A stretch of DNA of 64,000 nucleotides from CAVYYW01 sp963772845 (GTDB taxonomy: Bacteria > Bacillota > Bacilli > Bacillales > Sporolactobacillaceae). The stretch spans positions 1,240,001 through 1,304,000 of the forward strand of contig CAVYYW010000014.1 of NCBI GenBank assembly GCA_963772845.1. Direction: 5' to 3'. Position numbers and translations under genes: made by a program. The notes beneath the pieces were generated by a model that saw only the letters and a list, made by a program, of their open reading frames with translations, did not search any database and was not told the DNA's origin. Below are positions 51,249 through 60,033 of this stretch, piece by piece (positions within the stretch are counted from its first letter, which is position 1; every line of letters begins with the position of its first letter).

Positions 51249-53003
51249 TCAAAAAACTTTTTGTTTGATTAATTCTGCGTCTTTAAACTGAATGTCGTAA
51301 ATTCTGCGATATATGCTTCCTGGTTGTTCTAGCAATGCCTCGTGCTGACCGCGCTCATGAATTTTCCCATCCTCTAGTACAAGGATTTCATCGGCATGCT
51401 GAACAGAGGAAATGCGGTGTGCAATAATAAACGTTGTTCTACCTTGCATTAGTTCCCTAAAAGCCTCTTGAATTTTAGCTTCAGTCTGCATGTCAACCGC
51501 ACTTGTTGCATCATCTAGTATAAGAATACTGGGGTTGATAATTAAGGCTCTTGCAATTGAAATCCTTTGCTTTTGGCCACCTGAAAGTCCCATTCCTCTT
51601 TCTCCTAAAATCGTGCCATAACCATCCGGCATTTCCATGATAAATTCGTGAGCCTGTGCTCTTTTAGCGGCTTCCACAATCTCTTCTTCAGATGCTTCAG
51701 GATTTCCATAAGCAATATTATCCCGAATAGTGGAAGAGAATAGAAAGCTTTCCTGCAGCACAAAGCCAATATTTTTTCTAAGGGATTTTAATTCATAATC
51801 ATCCACCGATTTTCCATCAATGAGAATTTTCCCTTCATTAATTTCATAAAAACGGGCCATAAGCTGGGTAATGGTTGATTTTCCGGCTCCTGTTGCACCC
51901 ATTAGACCAAAGATTTGGCCAGGTTTAACTTCAAAAGAGACATCCTCAAGCGCATATTTATCCTCGCTTGGGTATTTAAAACTGACATTCTCAAAAGCAA
52001 CCCTGCCCTCAAGATTGTTCTTATTTATAGCTTCCGGCTTAGAGTGAATATCTTCCGGCTCATAAAGCACTTCGAGGAGTCTTTCACCGGAAGCTTTCGA
52101 TTGAGAAAACGTATTAACTACAAAGCCGAGATTCATTAGCGGACCCATGATATACCAAACCAAACTAAAGAAGGCAACAAGCTCTCCCGGCTGCAAGGTA
52201 CCATTAATGACGTAGTAGCTTCCCAATGCTAGGAGAAAGACGACACATAGATTTCCGATGAACTCCATTAACGGAAAGTATTTTGCCCAAATGTTGGAAG
52301 TTTTTAGGTATTCATCCTTGTAAGTCTGATTAGACAGCGAAAACCGGTCAATTTCAAAATCCTCTCTAGATAAGGATTTAACTGTAGTCATTCCGCTGAC
52401 ATTTTCCTGAACACGTGTATTCATACCCGCTAGAGACTTTCTGATTTTGCGAAAAGCAGGATGGACCCTTTTATCGAACATGAAAACCGTCACAGCAAGG
52501 AAAGGTGTCATCAGCAAGGTAATGAGCGCAAGCTGCCAAGAATAATAAAACATTACGATTAAACTGAACGTAATTAATAAAACGATATTAAAAAGCTGGG
52601 TAAACCCAAAAGACAAAAAGAAACGGAACCCTTCCACATCTGCCGTTAACCGGGACATGAGATCGCCAGTGCGGGCATTATCGTAGTAATGAAACGGCAA
52701 ATATTGCAGCTTCTTATATAGCGCGCGTCTTAATCGATAAACAGCGCTGATCCCGAACAGATCTCCCCAGTATTGATTGAAATATGAGGAAACCCCTTTT
52801 AATGCCATAATAATAATAAATCCGATTGCCAGGTAAGGCACCAAATTGAAGTGCTTCCCGATTATTACTCTGTCAATTGTCTGTTGGAGCACAATTGGAT
52901 AAATAACGGTGATGCCTGTCACAAAAAGCATAAAGAAAAGCGAGCCAAAAAAATATTTCTTATAAGGCCAGTAAAACTCTTTTAATCGTTTAAATGTATC
53001 CAC
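51249..53003 (-). CDS. ABC exporter half-transporter, degenerate-site subunit (YfiB-like)
   Basis: This half-transporter of about 584 residues has a membrane domain (1-310) and an ATPase domain: Walker A GATGAGKST, a canonical signature LSGGQKQR, and Walker B ILILDDATSAVD with Asp in place of the catalytic Glu. So the heterodimer has one full and one weakened ATP site. The frame opens at 53087. A GTG at 53003, preceded by GGGTGGTGG, gives a normal N-terminus (DTFKRLKEFYWPYK). Repeat R3 lies 313 bp upstream. Confidence 0.87.
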   Translation of the reverse strand: MDTFKRLKEFYWPYKKYFFGSLFFMLFVTGITVIYPIVLQQTIDRVIIGKHFNLVPYLAIGFIIIMALKGVSSYFNQYWGDLFGISAVYRLRRALYKKLQYLPFHYYDNARTGDLMSRLTADVEGFRFFLSFGFTQLFNIVLLITFSLIVMFYYSWQLALITLLMTPFLAVTVFMFDKRVHPAFRKIRKSLAGMNTRVQENVSGMTTVKSLSREDFEIDRFSLSNQTYKDEYLKTSNIWAKYFPLMEFIGNLCVVFLLALGSYYVINGTLQPGELVAFFSLVWYIMGPLMNLGFVVNTFSQSKASGERLLEVLYEPEDIHSKPEAINKNNLEGRVAFENVSFKYPSEDKYALEDVSFEVKPGQIFGLMGATGAGKSTITQLMARFYEINEGKILIDGKSVDDYELKSLRKNIGFVLQESFLFSSTIRDNIAYGNPEASEEEIVEAAKRAQAHEFIMEMPDGYGTILGERGMGLSGGQKQRISIARALIINPSILILDDATSAVDMQTEAKIQEAFRELMQGRTTFIIAHRISSVQHADEILVLEDGKIHERGQHEALLEQPGSIYRRIYDIQFKDAELIKQKVF

Positions 53004-53315
53004 CTGTCCACCACCCATCTGTTTATGTAACTGCGTTTGAAAAATGAACGTTATATAAATATAACGGATTCCGAAATAAATAACCATACTTCAATATCGT
53101 GAAAAACTGTGATAATCAGCGATATAACATTGAAATAGCTTCTTCAGGTGGTCAAAAACCCATATTATTGCGAATTTTCTAAAGCTAAGCTCCTCTTTCA
53201 TTATCGTTTACTCTAAATGTATATACAACCAATATGCTTTATTACATGGATCTATTTACTTAACTGGTGGAAACCACATGAACGGCCAAGTCTCTATGTC
53301 CTTACATCAGCGGGT

Positions 53316-53743
53316 ACTGAAAAAGGCCCCTCATTGTAAATAGGGTTTTGGATTTCCGTTTCAGGCACTCGCTTTCCGTGGGCACGGCCACAGCTAACTT
53401 TGGCGTGTTCTCTTTTTCGCCAAAGTCGATCTTCGGACGTGTGCTGAACCCGTAGGACTTGAAACAGCCTCCTTGAATCCGTCCCGCACGAAGAAAATGC
53501 AGTTGCCTTACATTGAAAGCGGAAATACCCTCGCTTTCCGCAGGCGTTCCGCGAGCCTCCTCATGGCCACAGGACGTGGGTAGGTTCGGCGTTGGCACAG
53601 GACGTGCCGATTTTAGCCGAACTTCCTTCAACACATTGCGCTGCGGGGTCTCGCTTAGAACGCTGATGAGGTCACTGAAAAAGTCACTCGGTGTCGTCAT
53701 GTCTGTTGATTTCGCCACATCTTTGCCGGGGAACTTTTTCAGT
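53316..53743. repeat. Composite dispersed repeat, copy R3, with terminal inverted repeats
   Basis: This is a 428-bp block in the opposite orientation to R1 and R2, bounded by ACTGAAAAAG (53316-53325) and CTTTTTCAGT (53734-53743). Inside are the CTTTGGCG hairpin, the CCGCA-type hairpin and the TTCGGC/GGCAC nested hairpin. CATCAG occurs just outside both ends, at 53305 and 53747. Small frames across it are not supported as genes. The remaining sequence of this 1-kb gap shows no gene; one more TTTTTCAGTGGCC lies at 53886. Confidence 0.75.
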
Positions 53744-53989
53744 GGCCATCAGTTGATCAAGTGGAGTCTTGAACGTTTCCGACAGCTCGGCCATAAGTGG
53801 AAAGGGATCTTCTCAGCCTTTAGAATTCGAGAGGACTTTACTTTAATCTTTGTTTAAATCTTAAGCAAGATCATAAATTCGGAGTTTTTTTCAGTGGCCC
53901 GTACTTCATCACTATGCTTATTGTCAGCCCTTTTCTTCGGCAGTTGTCCCGCTGTTGCTTATTATCACGGCATTGTCTGTTCATACAAA

Positions 53990-54024
53990 GAAAAACCCGC
54001 ACTTATATAAGTGCGGGCAGGTTT
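53990..54024 (-). terminator. Terminator of ykuU
   Basis: CCCGCACTTA and TAAGTGCGGG form a perfect stem around TA, followed by TTTTT on the minus strand. Confidence 0.92.
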
Positions 54025-54044
54025 ATTATAATTTTTTATCTGTA

Positions 54045-54593
54045 TTAAACAGAAAGTGTTTTTTGGCCAGGCTTCCAGTTAGCTGGGCAAAGTCCGCCAG
54101 TTTGAAGTGCTTGAAGCACACGAAGTGTTTCATCTACATCACGGCCAATATTGTTATGATTAACGACGCTGTACTGAAGCTCACCTTCAGGATTGATAAT
54201 GAACAGGCCGCGAAGCGCAACACCTTCATCTTCAATCAACACACCGTATTTTCTTGAGATTTGCTGATTATGATCTGCAGCAAGCGGGTAGCTTAATTCG
54301 CCGAGACCATTCTCATCGCGTGCCGTTTTGATCCAAGCCAGATGTGTGTGAATGGTATCCGTAGAAACACCGATTACTTCTGCATCAAGGTCTTCGAATT
54401 CATCATAACGGTCACTTAAAGCAGTGATTTCTGTTGGACAAACAAAGGTGAAGTCCATTGGATAAAAGAAAAGCACTGTCCACTTATCATTTTTCATATT
54501 TTCTTCAAGGCTAACTTTGCCAAATTCTTTATTAGCCATAACAGCTTCCATTTCAAATCTTGGTGCTTGTTTACCTACCATGCGTTCTGGCAT
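54045..54593 (-). CDS. ykuU: Two-cysteine peroxiredoxin (AhpC/Prx1 type)
   Basis: The protein has 182 residues. The peroxidatic Cys is at about 52 in YPMDFTFVCPTE and the resolving Cys near 169 in GGLCPANW. It reduces peroxides in the cytosol. It matches B. subtilis YkuU in length and in its neighbour ykuT. GGAGGGA precedes the ATG. No clear PerR operator was found upstream. Confidence 0.93.
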   Translation of the reverse strand: MPERMVGKQAPRFEMEAVMANKEFGKVSLEENMKNDKWTVLFFYPMDFTFVCPTEITALSDRYDEFEDLDAEVIGVSTDTIHTHLAWIKTARDENGLGELSYPLAADHNQQISRKYGVLIEDEGVALRGLFIINPEGELQYSVVNHNNIGRDVDETLRVLQALQTGGLCPANWKPGQKTLSV

Positions 54594-54752
54594 AATGAAA
54601 TCCCTCCTGAAAATACTCTATCTTTTTAAAACTACAGTATGAATTATAGTACAAGGTTTTTTTTAAGTCAATTTTAAATGATAATGAATTTAATCTAAGA
54701 TTTCCCCTTATACTTAAAGCTATTTTTTAAGCCTATTGGACTTTGTTATGAT

Positions 54753-54781
54753 TTGATAACGAGAATGATTATCGATATAAT
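54753..54781 (+). promoter_or_regulatory. Sigma-A promoter of mscS
   Basis: TTGATA and TATAAT are separated by exactly 17 bp, about 47 bp before the mscS ATG. Confidence 0.75.
54755..54773. promoter_or_regulatory. Fur box in the mscS promoter
   Basis: GATAACGAGAATGATTATC agrees with the 19-bp Fur consensus GATAATGATAATCATTATC at 16 positions. It fills the space between the -35 and -10 boxes, a position where bound Fur-Fe would block polymerase. In B. subtilis the nearby flavodoxin genes ykuNOP are Fur-controlled; here no flavodoxin gene follows. Confidence 0.7.
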
Positions 54782-54827
54782 GACAGTGGCTTTGACACTT
54801 GACAATGCGGTTTAAGGAGCTGTTAAA

Positions 54828-55673
54828 ATGTTAGATAATCTTTTAAACAAAGTAGAATTGGCGAAAATTTTGGAACACACAGGATTTATTATTTTGAAAT
54901 TGGTCCTTGTTCTCCTCGTATTTTTGCTTTTCAAAAAAATCGGCAGTCTTTTTATTCATCATACATTTATGCGGTTTAAGGAGAAAACGACGCAATCAGC
55001 CGGACGCATTCAAACACTCGAACGTCTTACACTTAGTATTTTCTCATATACTATAGGATTTATACTCATTGTTATCATTTTTGGGATCTTTCAGCTCGAT
55101 GTCTCTGCACTTATTGCAGGAGCTGGTGTTGTGGGACTTGCCATTGGATTTGGTGCGCAAGGGCTTGTCAGTGATGTTGTCACCGGCTTTTTTCTTTTGC
55201 TCGAACGCCAGATGGACGTGGGTGATGTGGTGACTCTTAGCACGTATAATGGCGTTGTGGAGGAAGTCGGACTGAAAACAACAAAATTAAGGGATTTTGA
55301 CGGGACGCTTCACTACATTCCAAATCGCCAGATCGCAAGCTTAAGCAACCACTCAAGAGGAAATATGCGGGCACTCGTCGATATTTCCGTTCCTTATGAG
55401 GAAGATGTTGATTACGCAATCTCTATTATTCAAAGAATTTGTGACGAAATAAAACAGACAAATCCAAACCTTGTCGAGGGTCCCGATGTCATCGGTGTGC
55501 AGCTTCTTGGACAGTCTGAAGTCTCAATTCGAGTGATTGCACAGACGGTTAACGGAGAACAGTATGGTGTAGAGCGTATTATTAAAAAAGCTATTAATGA
55601 AGCATTCACCAGCCATGAATTAAAAATCCCCTATCCACGGCAGGTACATATGACAAAAACGGCTGATCAATAA
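54828..55673 (+). CDS. ykuT: Small-conductance mechanosensitive channel (MscS family)
   Basis: The protein has 281 residues. Three N-terminal helices include the pore-lining TM3 segment AGAGVVGLAIGFGAQGLVSD (about 96-115). The MscS beta domain (VGDVVTLSTYNGVVEEVGL) and alpha/beta C-domain follow. It opens on membrane tension during hypo-osmotic shock. Corresponds to B. subtilis YkuT beside ykuU. A Fur-type operator in its promoter is unexpected for a channel. Confidence 0.92.
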   Translation: MLDNLLNKVELAKILEHTGFIILKLVLVLLVFLLFKKIGSLFIHHTFMRFKEKTTQSAGRIQTLERLTLSIFSYTIGFILIVIIFGIFQLDVSALIAGAGVVGLAIGFGAQGLVSDVVTGFFLLLERQMDVGDVVTLSTYNGVVEEVGLKTTKLRDFDGTLHYIPNRQIASLSNHSRGNMRALVDISVPYEEDVDYAISIIQRICDEIKQTNPNLVEGPDVIGVQLLGQSEVSIRVIAQTVNGEQYGVERIIKKAINEAFTSHELKIPYPRQVHMTKTADQ

Positions 55674-55691
55674 GCAGCTGTTAGCTTGAAA

Positions 55692-55731
55692 TAAAAAAAT
55701 CCTCCTTTCCTCAAAGAAAGGGGGATCTTTA
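55692..55731. terminator. Terminator between mscS and ktrD
   Basis: ATCCTCCTTTC and GAAAGGGGGAT pair with one G-T around CTCAAA, flanked by A7 and a T-rich tail, between convergent genes. Confidence 0.82.
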
Positions 55732-55769
55732 ATATGTCGGTGCAAAATGTTCTATGTATTCCTAACATC

Positions 55770-57113
55770 TTACCCGGTAAATACGTCGCCCTGCGGGAAA
55801 CGTATATTACTTTTACGTGGCACTGATAATGAGAAGGCCATTGTTAATGGGCCAAGTCTCCCAAAAAACATCATAAACATTATAATAAACCGTCCTGCTG
55901 TCGATAAATGATTCGTAAGATCCATGGACAATCCAACTGTTCCAAAAGCAGATACTGCCTCAAAAAGGAGCCGTAAAAACTCTACATGAGGTTCGGACAG
56001 AGTTAATAACAGTACAGCAATAAATAAGGCTGTTAAACTCACCACTACAACCGCCATTGAGCGAAAAACGGTGGATAGTTTTATACTCCTGCTGAACGTT
56101 ACCGTTTCATCTTTCCCTTTTATAAAAGCTATCACAGATAACAGCAATACAAGAAACGTTGTTACTTTAATTCCGCTCCCGGTCGATGCACTTCCTGCTC
56201 CGATAAACATCAGCATGATCATGATAATGGCCGTTCCAGGCCGTAAGTGCGTCATGCTTACTGTTTGAAAGCCGGCTGTTCTGGGGGTAATTCCTTGAAA
56301 AAAGGAAGTCTGTAATTTTTCAAACATCGGCATATTGCCAATGGTACCCGGATTATTATACTCCATCATAAAGAACAGCAAGACTGCAGAAACATTAATA
56401 AAAAAAGTACCATAAAGCATTAACTTTGAATGAAGGGACAGCTGATGAAACTCTTTGCTATACCAGATATCAGCAATAACTGTAAATCCTAGACCGCCTG
56501 TGATAATCAAAATACCCACAACCAAGTTTACAACAGGATCCCCAGCAAATCTCGCAAGGCTGTCATTCCAAAGAGAGAAACCGGCATTATTAAAGGCAGA
56601 GACCGCATGAAACAAGCTGTAATAGACGCCTTTCCAGAAACCAAAGCGCGGTACCCAGTCAAGAGATAAAAAAATTGTAGCAATAAATTCAACCAGCAGC
56701 GAGAAAAACAGCAGGACCCTGACAAGCCGGATTACTCCGCCAACTGAAGGCTGATTAAGGGCTTCCTGAATTAATAAACGCTGTTTCAGACCTATCCTCT
56801 TCCCTAGCAGCATAATCACAAGAACAGCAAAGGACATAAACCCGAGTCCTCCGACTTGAATCAGAATCAAAAGGGTAATCTGACCAAATAAGGTAAAGGT
56901 GGTGCCTGGATCGACAACAACTAAGCCGGTAACCGTTGTTGCAGAGGTTGCCGTAAACAAAGCATCTAAAAAGCTTATCGGGTGTTTGTCTGAAATTGGC
57001 AGCCACAAAATAAAACCGCCAAGTAAAATTAATCCAAGAAATCCTAGCGCCAACACCTGAGGAGGATAAAGTTTAGTAAATCGTTTTTTTTGAGTTCCAA
57101 CCATAGCGGCCAA
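55770..57113 (-). CDS. ktrD: Potassium uptake membrane subunit KtrD
   Basis: This membrane protein of 447 residues has four M1-P-M2 repeats of the Trk/Ktr/HKT superfamily. Filter-like loops include TSATTVTGL, FNNAGFSLW, TPRTAGFQT and FGTVGLSMD. With KtrC it makes a low-affinity Na+-dependent K+ importer. TTG start 6 nt after AGGGGGT. Length as in B. subtilis YkrM (about 449). It follows the CorC/HlyC-type gene by 28 bp and may be cotranscribed. Confidence 0.92.
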   Translation of the reverse strand: MAAMVGTQKKRFTKLYPPQVLALGFLGLILLGGFILWLPISDKHPISFLDALFTATSATTVTGLVVVDPGTTFTLFGQITLLILIQVGGLGFMSFAVLVIMLLGKRIGLKQRLLIQEALNQPSVGGVIRLVRVLLFFSLLVEFIATIFLSLDWVPRFGFWKGVYYSLFHAVSAFNNAGFSLWNDSLARFAGDPVVNLVVGILIITGGLGFTVIADIWYSKEFHQLSLHSKLMLYGTFFINVSAVLLFFMMEYNNPGTIGNMPMFEKLQTSFFQGITPRTAGFQTVSMTHLRPGTAIIMIMLMFIGAGSASTGSGIKVTTFLVLLLSVIAFIKGKDETVTFSRSIKLSTVFRSMAVVVVSLTALFIAVLLLTLSEPHVEFLRLLFEAVSAFGTVGLSMDLTNHLSTAGRFIIMFMMFFGRLGPLTMAFSLSVPRKSNIRFPQGDVFTG

Positions 57114-57141
57114 TTCGTTACCCCCTGCGACACCTTAACGG

Positions 57142-58434
57142 TCAATTAGATAATGTTTGTTTTTTTATGCTAACTTTTTTAATTTGAGACGCTTCTGCTT
57201 CAAGCACTTCGACAACAATTTCAGATGCCTCTACAATCGTTCCCACTTCAATATCAGACTGCTTGGACAAAACATAGCCTCCGATGGTATCCACTTCTTC
57301 ATGATCCAGATCTGTGCCAAGAAAACGGTTCAGGTCTTCTATCAGCATCTTACCGTCCACAATATAGTGATCCTTTTCTGTCCGCTTCATCATTGGTTGT
57401 TCGTCAAAATCAAATTCATCACGAATTTCCCCAACAATTTCTTCAAGAATATCTTCAACGGTCACTATGCCAGATGTGCCACCATACTCATCAAGAAGCA
57501 CGGCCATGTGTACCCTTTCACGCTGCATTCTGACAAGCAGTTTTTTTATTGGCGTGGTCTCTATTACGCTGATCATTGGATGAATAAAGCGTTCCAGGTC
57601 CTCACTAGTCTCAATCGTTTCCTGAAAGAATTCCTTTATATTAACAACCCCGATGATATGGTCCTTGTCATCTTTAACAAAGGGATATCGGGTGAATTTT
57701 TCATTCTTCATTAATTCCAGGTTTTCTTCAACCGTATGTTCCTCATAAATACATACGATTTCCATTCGTGGTACCATGATTTCTCTGGCTATACGATCGT
57801 CAAAATCAAAGATCCTATTTACATACCGGTACTCAGACTGGTTTATTTCCCCGCTTGCGTAGCTTTCCGAAAGAAGTAATCTTAGTTCCTCTTCAGTATG
57901 CACATCATCCTGTTCACTTATTGGTTTAGCTCCCAGTAATTTAGCTACAAGATTTGCAGCTGAATTTAATATCCAAATAAATGGAAACATAATCGTATTA
58001 AACAGAAGAAGCGGTCGTGAAGCAAGCAGCGTTACTTTTTCAGCCTGCTGAATCGCAATTGTTTTGGGGGCAAGTTCTCCAAAAACAACATGAAATACCG
58101 TAATAAAAATAAAGGATAGTGCGGCGGAAAGTGTAATCGAAAGGGCTTCGCTTAAAGGGAAATATCCAAATAAGTCTTCAAGCAGCCCACCTATAGTCGG
58201 CTCACCTAACCAGCCAATCCCAAGGGCCGTCATGGTGATGCCTAGCTGGCATGCTGATAGATAAGCATCGAGATGATTCAAAATTTTTTGAGCGGCAATG
58301 GCAGACTTTACGCCGTCTTCTGCCAGTGCATTAATTTTTGACTTTCTTACTTTAACTATGGAAAATTCAGTCGCAACAAAAAAAGAAGTTAATAAAATTA
58401 AAACAATTAGTAATGCAATATTTATAAGTGTCAT
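57142..58434 (-). CDS. CNNM/CorC (HlyC) family membrane protein with CBS pair
   Basis: The protein has 431 residues. An N-terminal DUF21 membrane domain (1-190, GELAPKTIAIQQAE) is followed by two CBS domains (about 210-330, EIMVPRME and LLDEYGGTSGIVTVEDILEE), then a C-terminal CorC_HlyC domain. B. subtilis MpfA (YhdP) of this family exports Mg2+, so divalent cation transport is probable. The ATG at 58434 has AGAGGGA 8 nt upstream and is preferred over the GTG two codons earlier. Precedes ktrD. Confidence 0.88.
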   Translation of the reverse strand: MTLINIALLIVLILLTSFFVATEFSIVKVRKSKINALAEDGVKSAIAAQKILNHLDAYLSACQLGITMTALGIGWLGEPTIGGLLEDLFGYFPLSEALSITLSAALSFIFITVFHVVFGELAPKTIAIQQAEKVTLLASRPLLLFNTIMFPFIWILNSAANLVAKLLGAKPISEQDDVHTEEELRLLLSESYASGEINQSEYRYVNRIFDFDDRIAREIMVPRMEIVCIYEEHTVEENLELMKNEKFTRYPFVKDDKDHIIGVVNIKEFFQETIETSEDLERFIHPMISVIETTPIKKLLVRMQRERVHMAVLLDEYGGTSGIVTVEDILEEIVGEIRDEFDFDEQPMMKRTEKDHYIVDGKMLIEDLNRFLGTDLDHEEVDTIGGYVLSKQSDIEVGTIVEASEIVVEVLEAEASQIKKVSIKKQTLSN

Positions 58435-58570
58435 CGGCACATCCCTCTATTAATTTAAACATCCCTCTCCAAGAGAGAATAACCTGCAGCCTGGACAGTT
58501 AGAATAACGATAATTATACCTTAAACGTTAAAGATTGTCACAGCTTTCATTTACCGAGGTTGGACAAAAA

Positions 58571-58610
58571 GAAAAACTCAAACCGCCATTTAAGGTTGTT
58601 TGAGTTTTCT
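58571..58610 (-). terminator. Terminator of ykuS
   Basis: AAAACTCAAAC and GTTTGAGTTTT form a perfect 11-bp stem. On the minus strand it ends in TTTT followed by C and more T. Confidence 0.85.
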
Positions 58611-58620
58611 TGCATAACAG

Positions 58621-58863
58621 CTATTGCACGTGCTGGCTGACATGTTCACAAATTTCATCCGGGTTCATCCCTCTGGCATCAATAACCGGAGCTTTGGTCA
58701 TTGTATTCTGGATACCCATTATGTTTTCATCCATACCGGATATGATGCAGCAATCGCAATCTTCTGGCGCTGTTCCACTTTCCAATACAATGACCTCGTA
58801 GCCTTTTTCGGTTAAAACCGGTTTTATATATTGAAGAGATTCTTCTATCGCAATCTTAGTCAA
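58621..58863 (-). CDS. ykuS: UPF0180 family protein YkuS
   Basis: This protein of 80 residues has the UPF0180 core DCDCCIISGMDENIMGIQNT and ends VIDARGMNPDEICEHV. Function unknown. The TTG at 58863, 7 nt after GGAGGT, gives the family length (81 in B. subtilis); a longer frame to 58896 is rejected. It lies 45 bp below ykuR and is probably the last gene of the dap operon transcript. Confidence 0.9.
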   Translation of the reverse strand: MTKIAIEESLQYIKPVLTEKGYEVIVLESGTAPEDCDCCIISGMDENIMGIQNTMTKAPVIDARGMNPDEICEHVSQHVQ

Positions 58864-58908
58864 TAAGACCACCTCCTTAGTCATTATTCTCTGCAAGGAG
58901 GCGGTCTC

Positions 58909-60033
58909 CTATTCCTTAAGAAATTGAAAACCTGATCGAATCGTTTCCGTTACAATATCTACTCCCTTGGCAAGCGCTGATTCATCGGGCTTTAACTTGG
59001 AGGAGTGAAGCCCTTCTTCACTGTTTACGCCAAGCCAGAACATAAAGCCGGGAATGTCTTTCAAAAAGTAACCAAAGTCTTCCCCTGTCATCTGAGCGTC
59101 ACATGTTTCCAACTGAAAACCGTTTTTTTGACATAAACGGATAAATGCCTGCGTCATCTCACGACTGTTGTAAACCTGATAGTAATTTGAGCCAAAGTCA
59201 ATGTCTGCCTTGCAATGATAGGCAATTTCAATGGCTTTCATATGCTCCTTAATCCTGGATTTCAGCATGTCCATTGTCTCAGGAAGAAGCGCCCGAATTG
59301 TTCCTTCCACTCTTGCGGCACCAGCGATCACGTTTTGTCTTGACCCGCTTTCCACCTTACCGAATGTAATCACACCAGAGTCAACCGGATTAACAGCCCT
59401 CGAAATGATGGTTTGGCAACCCATAATAAAGGCGCTTGCAGCGACCACCATATCATCGGTCAAATGGGGGAAAGCTGCATGTCCGCCTTTCCCATTAAAA
59501 TCAATAAAGAGTTCTGAGGTGTTCGCAAATAAAAGCCCCTCACGAATCGCCACCGCCCCAGCTGGCTGATCAGGAGCAACATGAAGCGCAAAAACAGCAT
59601 CTGGTCTCCATTCATTGAAAACTTCAGATTTCATCAATGGCACTGCGCCTCCTGGACCTTCTTCTGCCGGCTGAAAAATAATCACTACATCATTTTCCGG
59701 CGGTTGAAATGCCAGCTTTTCAAGAACTCCCAGTGCAATCGTCATATGAAAATCGTGACCGCATGCATGCATAAACCCCTCATGCTTTGACTGAAAATCA
59801 TAATCCGTTTCTTCTGTTATAGGCAAACCGTCAATATCACAGCGAAAGCCGATTGTCTTTTGAGGAGAAGTGCCTTTAATTTTGACCAAAATCCCCGTAC
59901 GCCAGGTCTTGACAATCAAATGATCCTGAGGAAATGTCTCAATCGCTCTCAGTAGATACGTCTGCGTTTTGAATTCCTCAAAACCTGGTTCAGGAATTTG
60001 ATGCAGATCTCTTCGTACAGCTGAATAATCCAT
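58909..60033 (-). CDS. ykuR: N-acetyldiaminopimelate deacetylase
   Basis: This protein of 374 residues is an M20D peptidase-fold enzyme with the metal site HACGHDFHMTIALGVLEKL and the Glu pair in QPAEEGPGG. It starts HQIPEPGFEEFKTQTYLL after a short leader, as in B. subtilis YkuR. It removes acetyl from N-acetyl-LL-diaminopimelate in lysine and cell-wall synthesis. Its ATG overlaps the stop of the aminotransferase gene by 1 nt (TAATG). Paralogue of the M20 enzyme at 4242, but in a clear biosynthetic context. Confidence 0.94.
   Translation of the reverse strand: MDYSAVRRDLHQIPEPGFEEFKTQTYLLRAIETFPQDHLIVKTWRTGILVKIKGTSPQKTIGFRCDIDGLPITEETDYDFQSKHEGFMHACGHDFHMTIALGVLEKLAFQPPENDVVIIFQPAEEGPGGAVPLMKSEVFNEWRPDAVFALHVAPDQPAGAVAIREGLLFANTSELFIDFNGKGGHAAFPHLTDDMVVAASAFIMGCQTIISRAVNPVDSGVITFGKVESGSRQNVIAGAARVEGTIRALLPETMDMLKSRIKEHMKAIEIAYHCKADIDFGSNYYQVYNSREMTQAFIRLCQKNGFQLETCDAQMTGEDFGYFLKDIPGFMFWLGVNSEEGLHSSKLKPDESALAKGVDIVTETIRSGFQFLKE

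Noticed and set aside
53302..53718. Frame of 138 codons across repeat R3, with similar short frames in R1 (35972-36212) and R2 (43648-43992)
   Set aside because: They lie wholly within the hairpin repeats, have no ribosome sites, and their reading direction and frame are not kept among copies.
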